From: Caprella mutica
Lineage: Eukaryota; Arthropoda; Malacostraca; Amphipoda; Caprellidae
Assembly (NCBI GenBank): GCA_947561585.1
Contig: CANNZV010000430.1
Location: 372,001-436,000 of the forward strand
Length of the DNA stretch: 64,000 bases
Direction of reading: 5' to 3'
In this document: piece by piece, positions 57,808 to 64,000 of the stretch
Layout: each line of letters opens with the position of its first letter
Position numbering within the stretch: position 1 is the first letter of the stretch
Position numbers and translations under genes: made by a program
The notes under the pieces: generated by a model
Databases searched by the model: none
Told to the model about the DNA's origin: nothing
What the model saw: only the letters and a program-made list of their open reading frames with translations

Positions 57808-58180
57808 ACTAACTTATTGATTGGCTATGGAAATTGATATTAAACAATCATGAATGTGCAGTACAACAAACTAGCAGACACAGCAAACTACATTACAGCC
57901 ATCTATCTATGTTTAGAGTTTTAAAGTTCTTATTATTTGAATTGTAATTTAGTTCAACTTCTAATTATATAGCGACAAGGAGGAGGAGCCAACAGGGGCG
58001 GAGCACTAGCGGTTTAGTGCTCCTCCCCCTGTTGGCTCCTCCTCCTCCTTGACGACCAATCAGAGAATGGTTATCCTAAAAAAACATTCTTGCAGCGTTA
58101 GTGACAATATCTCAAAAATATTATGCACCGTTTGCTATATTTTAAAATCTTAGACGGAAGAAACATAACCCTTTTTGGGC
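57808..58180. mobile_element. Element with GC-rich central hairpin, copy 2
   Basis: Matches 9230-9690. Hairpin at about 57976-58051: GGAGGAGGAGCCAACAGGGG / CCCCCTGTTGGCTCCTCC. Ends 45 bp from the E7 donor. Confidence 0.85.
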
Positions 58181-58224
58181 ACACCGAGAGGGTTTACTGT
58201 ACAGTGTACACTGTTCACACTCAC

Positions 58225-58353
58225 CCTCAACTGAGTAGCCTGGTCATCTAGTTGGTAGTAGACGTATTCGGGTTGTTTGCATAGACGAGATATCAGTGCA
58301 ACACTCTGTCTGACTTTGTTAACAGTGGCTATGTAGTCTGGCACTGTGCTGTC
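58225..58353 (-). CDS. Dys: Dystrophin exon E7 (rod, 43 codons)
   Basis: The acceptor GTTCCACAG|GAC and donor TTGAGG|GTGAGT bound 129 bp, phase 0-0. It encodes 'DSTVPDYIATVNKVRQSVAL' then 'ISRLCKQPEYVYYQLDDQATQLR', an amphipathic rod segment. The intron upstream of the acceptor carries a tandem array (58370-58640) whose units repeat a pyrimidine stretch ending in CAG, so several decoy 3' splice sites lie just 5' of the real one. Confidence 0.87.
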
Positions 58354-58369
58354 CTGTGGAACGAGACTG

Positions 58370-58640
58370 ACATTAGAACGAGGGAAAGGGAAGATCGGAA
58401 CTGAGAGAAGAACGAGAGAAAGTTAGAAATAGACTGATGAAAGAACGAGGGAAGAACTAAATTGAGGAAAGAACGAGAACGAGGGAAGAACTAAACTGAG
58501 GAAAGAACGAGAACGAGGGAAGAACTAAACTGAGGAAAGAATGAGGGAAGAACTAAACTGAGGAAAGAACAAGAACGAGGGAAGAACTAAATTGAGGAAA
58601 TAACGAGAACAAGGGAAGAACTAAACTGAGGAAAGAACGA
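58370..58640 (-). repeat. ~28-34-bp array of acceptor-like units 5' of E7
   Basis: On the minus strand, units read CGTTCTTTCCTCAGTTTAGT followed by TCTTCCC. About eight copies, most with a pyrimidine run ending CAG or CAA. The true acceptor unit CTCGTTCCACAG|GAC is a diverged member. Confidence 0.85.
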
Positions 58641-58699
58641 GAAATAATTCCAAATGAAGAACAATGATGTGCATAAATTAAAGGGTAACAAACTAACCA

Positions 58700-58905
58700 T
58701 ATTGTATAGATGGAATTATTCTGATATCAGTCTAAATATGGTTTCAACTTTCAATAACTAATTGTATTTTACTTAACTAGCAGAAAATATTGGAGTAAAA
58801 GCGGATCCAGGGACAATAATTATTACATAAATTGAGCTACCATCAGTGAACATAAAATTGATATGGAAATAACACAGTCATTTTTGACGGTAACACTAGT
58901 TAGTT
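58700..58905. mobile_element. Dispersed repeat, 'ACATAAAATTGATATGG' family, copy 3
   Basis: Same segments as 55710-55980; fills most of the E6-E7 intron beside the acceptor-like array. Confidence 0.82.
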
Positions 58906-58921
58906 AAAGTTTACCCCTTAC

Positions 58922-59104
58922 CTGCTGAATGGTAACTGGGGAGTTAGCCAAGTTACCGGTAAGTTTGGTAACGTCACTCCATCTACTGTTGATTACTGCA
59001 AGGGAAGGCAGTAACTGCTGGTGCCGGTACTTGGTCAGTAGTGCTGCCGTTCTGTTCAGTGACTCAACTGACTCCCTGTGACGCTCTACCTCTGACTCGA
59101 GAGC
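58922..59104 (-). CDS. Dys: Dystrophin exon E6 (rod, 61 codons)
   Basis: The acceptor TCATTCAG|GCT and donor CAGCAG|GTAAGG bound 183 bp, phase 0-0. The peptide 'ALESEVERHRESVESLNRTA' leads to 'VINSRWSDVTKLTGNL'. The helix-C signature 'INSRWSDV' is typical of spectrin repeats (compare 'INSRWxxL'). It supplies helices B and C of the repeat opened in E5. Base composition is clearly more GC-rich than the surrounding intron, as expected for a coding exon. Confidence 0.9.
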
Positions 59105-59144
59105 CTGAATGATGAGATAGACTCGTGTTAGTACACCAGGGATA

Positions 59145-59258
59145 AGTTAGGTTTAAAGTTATCGGGCAGTTTTACATATTAAATTTTAAAAAAATTGGTA
59201 TTGGTAAAAAAAATGTTGGTATCCATGATACTTTTAGGTATCATGGATACCATTACTC
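59145..59258. mobile_element. Short MITE fragment with GGTATCCATGATAC palindrome
   Basis: AAGTTATCGGGCAGTTTTAC arm and GGTATCCATGATACTTTTAG hairpin; abuts the E5 donor within a few bases. Confidence 0.7.
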
Positions 59259-59260
59259 AC

Positions 59261-59395
59261 CTGTTTAGTTTGTGGTGACATGTTAGGCTGTTGTAGTCTC
59301 TTAGTGATGTCATTGAGCCAAGATATCATGTCGCTGACTCTCTCTGATGAACTGCTCAGTTCTCTGCTCACCAACTCACTCTCTGTACGCATGTT
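59261..59395 (-). CDS. Dys: Dystrophin exon E5 (rod, 45 codons)
   Basis: The acceptor GTGTGCAG|AAC and donor AAACAG|GTGAGT bound 135 bp, phase 0-0. The peptide 'NMRTESELVSRELSSSSERV' continues 'SDMISWLNDITKRLQQ'; the 'WLNDI' segment is the conserved Trp-Leu of helix A of a new spectrin repeat. E4 to E5 therefore crosses a repeat boundary without a linker, as usual in a dystrophin rod. Immediately 3' in the intron is a short copy of the dispersed GTATCCATGATAC palindrome family. Confidence 0.88.
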
Positions 59396-59814
59396 CTGCA
59401 CACACAAGGAAAAGGATTTATAGTTTTACATGAGAAAAAATGGTATGTACGGTAAGTTTTGACTGACTGGATATTTCAACATCTTCGACCAAGAAAAACG
59501 ATCCAAGGATAAAATTTAAAAAACAAGTCTCTTTATAAATTCGAACTATAGAAGTTGGATCTTTTCGAAATATAATGATTATTATTTACCAGTTAAAATG
59601 AAAGTCAGCGTTGAGTAATCTTTTTATAAAATTTCACTCAATTTCAGAGGGAAAGAAATGTCCAATCAACAGAATATCATCAAAATTCCATAATATAAAT
59701 TTTCACCATCAAGCGTTGATACTAAAGTTGTTCATATATTTACAATTGAAACGGACTGACTTAGTCCCTTTGAATAACTGTTACCAAGCTAAAAATGTAT
59801 ACCATACACTACAC
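59396..59814. other. Intron stretch 5' of E5
   Basis: No array or exon seen. Confidence 0.45.
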
Positions 59815-60563
59815 TCACCTTAGACTGGACAGTAAGTTGTCCCACTCAATTTAGACTGGGTGGTAAGTTGTCCCACTCATCTTAGACTGGACAGTAAGTT
59901 GTCCCACTCACCTTAAACTGACCAGTAAGTTGTCCCACTCACCTTAGACTGGACAGTAAGTTGTCCAACTCACCTTAGATTGGACAGTAAGTTGTCCCAC
60001 TAATCTTAAGACTGACCAGTAAGTTGTCCCGCTCACCTTAGACTGGGTGATAAGTTGTCCCACTCACCTTAGACTGGGTGATAAGTTGTCCCACTCACCT
60101 TAGACTGGGTGGTAAGTTGTCCCATTCACAATAGATTGGGTGGTAAGTTGTCCCATTCACCATAGATTGGGTGGTAAGTTGTCCCACTCACAATAGATTA
60201 GGTGGTAAATTGTCCCATTCACAATAGATTGGGTGGTAAGTTGTCCCACTCACCATAGATTAGGTGGTAAGTTGTCCCATTCACAATAGATTGGGTGGTA
60301 AGTTGTCCCATTCACAATAGATTGGGTGGTAAGTTGTCCCATTCACAATAGATTGGGTGGTAAGTTGTCCCATTCACAATAGATTGGGTGGTAAGTTGTC
60401 CCATTCACAATAGATTGGGTGGTAAGTTGTCTCACTCACTTTAGACTGTGTGGTGAGTTGTCCCACTCACCTTAGATTGGGTGATAAGTTGTCCCACTCA
60501 ACATAGACTGTGTGATAAGTTGTCCCACTCACTGTAGATTAGGTGATAAATTGTCCCACTCAC
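59815..60563 (-). repeat. 31-bp tandem array derived from the E4 exon end plus donor
   Basis: About 24 copies. On the minus strand the exon end reads GGACAACTTACCACACAG then TCTAAG|GTGAGTGG. Array units repeat GGACAACTTAYCA...TCTAAGGTGAGTGG. At least eight copies keep AAG|GTGAGT intact; a middle block (60120-60430) has the TCTATTGTGAATGG variant. Confidence 0.94.
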
Positions 60564-60758
60564 CTTAGACTGTGTGGTAAGTTGTCCCCAAGAGTTTTTC
60601 AGATCATTCACAGTCTGTGTGACTTCATTACTCTGTCCTTCATGTTCCAGTAGACTCTGTCCCCTCTGCACCATAGCCTTGACATCATTCTCCAGTAGAT
60701 GTACCTCCTCTTCGACAGCTCTCGCATTGTTCAGAGCCTGGGACACTACTGGAACAAC
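60564..60758 (-). CDS. Dys: Dystrophin exon E4 (rod, 65 codons)
   Basis: The acceptor CTATTCAG|GTT and a strong donor CTAAG|GTGAGT bound 195 bp, phase 0-0. The peptide starts 'VVPVVSQALNNARAVEEEVH' and ends 'VNDLKNSWGQLTTQSK', with the Trp and Leu spacing of spectrin helices B and C; 'NSWGQL' resembles the conserved 'xxWxxL' helix-C motif. The last 24 bases of the exon plus the donor are the seed of a 31-bp tandem array that fills the next 745 bp of the intron (59815-60563). Confidence 0.88.
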
Positions 60759-61434
60759 CTGAATAGAGGGGATATCAACATGAATAAACACTAATTTTTT
60801 TCTGCTTCTATTTTTATTTTATTTTCCTGTTAGCTACTGTATGGAGGGGATACAGACAAAATTATTGGAACAAGTAAAGATAACGGACCAGTAATGAAAG
60901 AACAAGTAATTGAAAAATCTGATTAAATTCTTCAATGTTGCATCTATGATTCCAAAATAAAATTCGATTTCAATAATTGTTACAATATTATTAATTTAAC
61001 CAGATATAGGGCCAGAAACGGACCAGAAATGAAGCTACTAAAGATAATGGACCAGAATTTAACCAAATAAAGATAACAGACCAGAATTTAACAAAGTAAA
61101 AGATAACTGACTCTGGTTTGTTATCTCTACTTGCTCCAAAATATTGAAACAGTGTTTAGTATTTCTGTTTTTATGGGGAAAAGCATTGTGAATTATCAGT
61201 TGGTTTGACATTCTTCGGTCATATAGCTACCTAAGAAAAAAACGATATAATAATTATTAGCTATTCTATTTTATTTTATATGGTAGCCATCCATGATACC
61301 TGTAGGTATCATGGATGGAAAGCAAATTTTCAGTCCGCCTACCATTCATTTAACCGTGATTAATTGAAGAGGCATACACTGAGCGGTGAAAAAGCGGCGT
61401 TTTATTTACTAGTATAGAATGGGCCTTACGGTAC
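60759..61434. other. Intron between E3 and E4, proximal part
   Basis: AT-rich with GATAAYGGACCAGAA-type short repeats (about 60880-61100), a MITE arm with the ATCCATGATACC palindrome (61185-61318), and a half copy of the 3666-3850 MITE (61312-61420). Confidence 0.6.
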
Positions 61435-61620
61435 ATTTTGCATGCAGCGATTGTTAATTTGGTCCATCGCCCAGCGATTATCACTGAGCAATAGTTCAAT
61501 GCTATTCCTATGGAGCTGTTTTGCAACGAGCGATTATCACTGAGCTATAATTCAATGTATTCCTATTGCTGGACAATCATCGCTGAGCGACGATCGCAAC
61601 AATAGCTGAATGCAAAAAGT
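61435..61620. mobile_element. MITE with TTTTGCATGCAGCGATTGTT ends
   Basis: Left TTTTGCATGCAGCGATTGTT, right (inverse) TTTTTGCATTCAGCTATTGT. Inside, GCGATTATCACTGAGC and ATTCCTAT segments occur twice. Confidence 0.75.
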
Positions 61621-61646
61621 AAATTAATTAAGAGTAAGTTTATTAC

Positions 61647-61733
61647 CTGTGCTTTCATATGGAGTGCCGCTATTTTGTCAATGAGGGCAGACGCCTCTCT
61701 CGTGTACACGTGAAACTCGTAGTTAGAATTAGG
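61647..61733 (-). CDS. Dys: Dystrophin exon E3 (rod, 29 codons)
   Basis: The acceptor TTTTTCAG|CCT and donor CACAG|GTAATA bound 87 bp, phase 0-0. It encodes 'PNSNYEFHVYTREASALI' followed by 'DKIAALHMKAQ', an amphipathic segment with the heptad spacing of a spectrin-repeat helix. Joined to E1 it follows 'LRQWIE'; joined to E4 it continues into 'VVPVVSQALNNARAVEEEV'. The rod repeats bind actin and signalling partners and space the two ends of dystrophin. No homologous repeat number can be assigned by eye. Confidence 0.82.
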
Positions 61734-61764
61734 CTGAAAAAGAAAGGAAAATTAATTATTCAGT

Positions 61765-61935
61765 AAGGATTTAACATCTGTTTCGGAACCAAGGGCCATG
61801 TCGCTGCCAACAAGAGAAAAGAAAATACAAGGGAATGGAAGAAGAAGTCAGAAATAAAAGTGGCTTCATGAACAAAGTCAGCAACCTACCACCAGTTGGT
61901 GACAAGACTCATGGATGTAGGAAAGCTACTCCATC
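61765..61935. mobile_element. Dispersed repeat, 'TTTCGGAACCAAGGGCCATG' family, copy 3
   Basis: Matches 7640-7795 and 35575-35770; lies between E3 and candidate E2. Confidence 0.78.
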
Positions 61936-61986
61936 ATAGAATTAGATTAAGATATGTCAGTTATTTCTCCTTGTCATTCAAAGTAC

Positions 61987-62124
61987 CTTATTTTCAGCGA
62001 AAGTGTTTCCAGTAGAGCTTTTAATTTGCATCTCTTCTTTCGGTTTGGCTTCACTGTAGGTCTGCATGGTGACCACAGTAGTGGATATTGTCTTCAGATC
62101 AGAAGCTATGTCAGTCTCTTGCTT
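61987..62124 (-). CDS. Dys: Candidate alternative dystrophin exon E2 (46 codons)
   Basis: A 138-bp open segment is bounded by CTGCAG|AAG and AATAAG|GTACTT. In-frame stops lie just outside both ends, and it is phase 0 on both sides, so it can be included or skipped between E1 and E3 without changing frame. The peptide (begins 'KQETDIASDLKTIS', ends 'TGNTFAENK') is hydrophilic, Thr/Lys/Glu-rich and not clearly a spectrin helix. The pyrimidine tract before the acceptor is weak. A dispersed repeat (61765-61935) lies just downstream, so a transposon-derived open frame is an alternative. I treat it as a possible cassette exon. Confidence 0.45.
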
Positions 62125-62519
62125 CTGCAGGTACAACTACATTAGAACTTATTCTTTACAATGGAAAAATATTGTCTCTAAAAAACTTTCTGGATAGATT
62201 TTAAAGCTATATTACACAGTATATGATATTATTGCACAAGTAGATAGTTAGTGTTAAAACTAAGCTACTAACTAAATAGTGAAATGTTAGACTGTTAAAG
62301 AAATGATGCATACAATGAAACGTAGCTAGCTACTATCATGCATTCAAATAACATGCAAACATACAAAAATATATTAAAACTTAAAAAAATTAGAGCGTAA
62401 AAAACATGTTTTAACAAGTTCTGTAAAGTACAAACACTTAGAACATGTTTAAACTAGTGTAAGAACTTACTTGAACTTGTTGTCTGAACATTTTTGAGCT
62501 TTTGAACAAGTTAAGCAAA

Positions 62520-62965
62520 GCTTAAACAATTATAAGACAAGTTAAAACACGTTGAAGACAAGTTCAAACACGTAAGAACAAGTTCAAACATGTTAAGACA
62601 AGTTTAAACCCGTTAAAGACAAGTTCAAATACGTTTAAGAGATGCTCGAACACTCCAAGACATGTTCGAACACGTCAAGACAAGTTTAAACACGTTTAAG
62701 ACAAGTTTAAACACGTTTAAGACAAGTTTAAACACGCTTAAGACAAGTTCAAACACGTTTTTGACATGTTCGAACACGTCAAGACAAGTTTAAACACGTT
62801 AAAGACAAGTTTAAAAACGTTTAAGACAAGTTCAAACACGTCAAGACAAGTTTAAACCCGTTTAAGACCAGTTTAAACACGTTAAGACAAGTTCAAACAC
62901 GTTTAAGACATGTTTGAACACGTCAAGAAATCAAACACGCCAGGACAAGTTTAAAAAAGCTTAGG
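62520..62965. repeat. ~21-bp degenerate repeat (AAGACAAGTTTAAACACGTT)
   Basis: About 20 copies with one- or two-base length changes. Flanked by unremarkable AT-rich sequence (62125-62519 and 62966-63243). Confidence 0.92.
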
Positions 62966-63243
62966 CAAGTCCAAAACATATCATTTTAAGAAGATCAGTG
63001 GATTATATAGATTTACCTCACTTCCCTCTCTATTATTATCATTTATTTGATTTCAGACACCTTTATTAAGAGTAAATAGCAAGAAAGCTCAATCTCATTT
63101 TTGCCAAAAAAGTTCAAAGTTAGTCGAGGTTACATCCATCCGGGTAGATGGAGAGATCCGTAAAAATTAGACTACCAGTAGACTCTGGTGAGTTGCAAGC
63201 ATAGAGAGTTTTCATTGGCCAGATGGAATCTCGAGCAGCCTAC

Positions 63244-64000
63244 CTCGATCCACTGCCTCAACTCTTCCTCTTCCATCAAAAGGTCTTCGTCTTCCGTTTC
63301 GGTCACCACTGACTTTTCATCTTCCGTTTCACTGAAGGCGAAAGAATCTCTGATGTCAGAGACGTAACTAGTGATGCTTGAACGTTGCGTCGAAGATATA
63401 TCTTCAATGATGGGCCTAGCTTCTTTTCTAGTATGGCTTAGTTGACTGATGCGTTTCTCATAAGGATTGTTACACGTTCTGATTCTGTCGGTGTATGGCA
63501 CTATTTCAACAACTATAGGTTTGTTATTCTTGGAGTCGAAAGTTGAATCCTGGTCTTCTTTTTCGGAAGCCTGAGAATCAGACAGATCCATAGTCAATTC
63601 TTGCTCTTCAACTGAATCTGAAGTATCACCAGAAGTGAACCTAGCTATTTTCTCTGGTGAACTCAGTCGTATTCGTTTGTATGACAGTTTTTCGTTAGGT
63701 TTAGGAGGCAACTTAGCTTTTGGCGAAGAGATAAGATTTTCCTGACCAATAGTTTCGGCAGATACCGATCTACTAATATCCAGAGGTTTAGATTTGTTTT
63801 TCACAGGTCTACCAGCGGAGTTGTTACGAGAAGAGCAGATACTCTCGCTAGGTGCATTGTAAATGACGGTGTCAGCGTCTGAAATGTTAGACACTGAACT
63901 CTCTACACTTTGATGTCTCTCAAATTTAACATGCTCAGTAACAGTGGATATAACATGCTCTGGGTAATCTCTTTTTCTTCCATCATACTCATCAATTGTT
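63244..64000 (-). CDS. Dys: Dystrophin exon E1 of window: long disordered acidic exon, 5' end beyond window
   Basis: The frame is open from the right window edge to a GAG|GTAGGC donor at 63244, at least 252 codons, ending in phase 0. The protein is rich in Ser, Thr, Asp and Glu and has no obvious fold. It has a proline motif 'SPKAKLPPKP' that could bind an SH3 domain, several Ser/Thr-acidic stretches resembling casein-kinase-2 sites, and an acidic run 'ETEDEDLLMEEEE'. It ends in 'LRQWIE', which looks like the conserved Trp region at the start of a spectrin-repeat helix. It could be a long linker inside the rod or the unique N-terminus of another isoform; its start is out of view. The frame stays open to 63172, but the GTAGGC donor is preferred because phase 0 matches E3. 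Confidence 0.75.

Larger units (their letters stand above)
2360..64000 (-). other. Dys: Dystrophin gene, central rod segment (partial gene)
   Basis: Seventeen minus-strand exons plus one candidate form one continuous frame; every junction has an AG acceptor, a GT donor and matching phases (0-0 mostly; 0-1/1-0 at E8-E9 and E15-E16; 0-2/2-2/2-0 at E10-E12). The product is a chain of spectrin-like repeats with a hinge before the repeat encoded by E17-E18. Dystrophin is the cytoskeletal rod protein linking actin to the dystroglycan complex at the muscle membrane. The actin-binding N-terminus and the WW/EF-hand/ZZ C-terminus are not in the window, so the call rests on rod and hinge similarity. Utrophin-like paralogues are vertebrate-specific, so dystrophin is the best invertebrate name. 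Other spectrin-repeat giants (nesprin, spectraplakin) fit E16-E18 less well. Confidence 0.85.

Noticed and set aside
63172..63243. Extension of E1 past the GTAGGC donor to 63172
   Set aside because: The frame is open but the peptide is unremarkable, and the next possible donor (GTAGTC) would not match the phase of E3.
1..64000. tRNA, rRNA or other structural RNA genes
   Set aside because: None recognised by eye; dispersed elements lack clear A/B-box pairs. A covariance-model scan was not possible here.

Overview
The window is animal nuclear DNA: AT-rich, intron-dominated, and packed with tandem repeats and small DNA transposons. All credible protein-coding sequence lies on the minus strand and belongs to one gene. 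Seventeen small exons (plus one candidate) with consensus splice sites and mutually compatible reading phases run from the right edge (64000) down to 2360. They encode spectrin-type triple-helical repeats. The last exons (E16-E18: a Pro/Ser/Thr hinge, then 'DWLTVVEQM...TVTVG', then 'LEGKKPQLDDLV') align with hinge 3 and the following spectrin repeat of dystrophin ('DWLSLLDQV...RVMVGDLED', 'LEQRRPQLEELI' in vertebrates, from memory). I therefore read the window as the central rod of an invertebrate dystrophin gene (Dys), most likely an arthropod. Both gene ends lie outside the window. I cannot name the species.

Layout, in transcript order (high to low coordinate): E1 (63244-64000, disordered acidic/Ser-rich exon entering from the right edge); candidate E2 (61987-62124); E3-E11 (61733 down to 53739), a compact cluster of rod exons; E12-E14 (46572 to 44409); E15 (36119-36245), which can also be read as the 3' end of a much larger first exon (36119-37244) with its own ATG and would start a short dystrophin isoform; E16 (35069-35184, hinge); E17 (27059-27157); then a 24.6-kb intron; E18 (2360-2462). 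The introns hold more than 25 satellite or minisatellite arrays with unit lengths of 14-54 bp, many at 19-21 bp. They also hold several families of palindromic or terminal-inverted-repeat elements, two decayed Tc1/mariner-type transposase pseudogenes, and a nested insertion with intact 8-bp target duplications.

The most unusual pattern is that six of the 17 exon/intron donor junctions (E4, E9, E11, E14, E17, E18) are followed immediately by a tandem array. At E4, E14 and E17 the repeat unit copies the end of the exon plus its 5' splice site; at E9, E11 and E18 it copies the intron start. One acceptor (E7) is preceded by an array of polypyrimidine-CAG units that mimic 3' splice sites. Separately, an array of about 13 perfect cAMP-response elements (TGACGTCA) lies 0.45-1 kb upstream of the putative short-isoform start, and a 1.75-kb array with roughly 60 perfect E-boxes (CACGTG) lies just upstream of E11.

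Limits: all calls were made by eye from sequence. Exon identity rests on open frames, splice consensus, phase continuity and remembered dystrophin motifs. Repeat boundaries are good to a few bases and copy numbers are approximate. A 24-base assembly gap (N) sits at 44819-44842.
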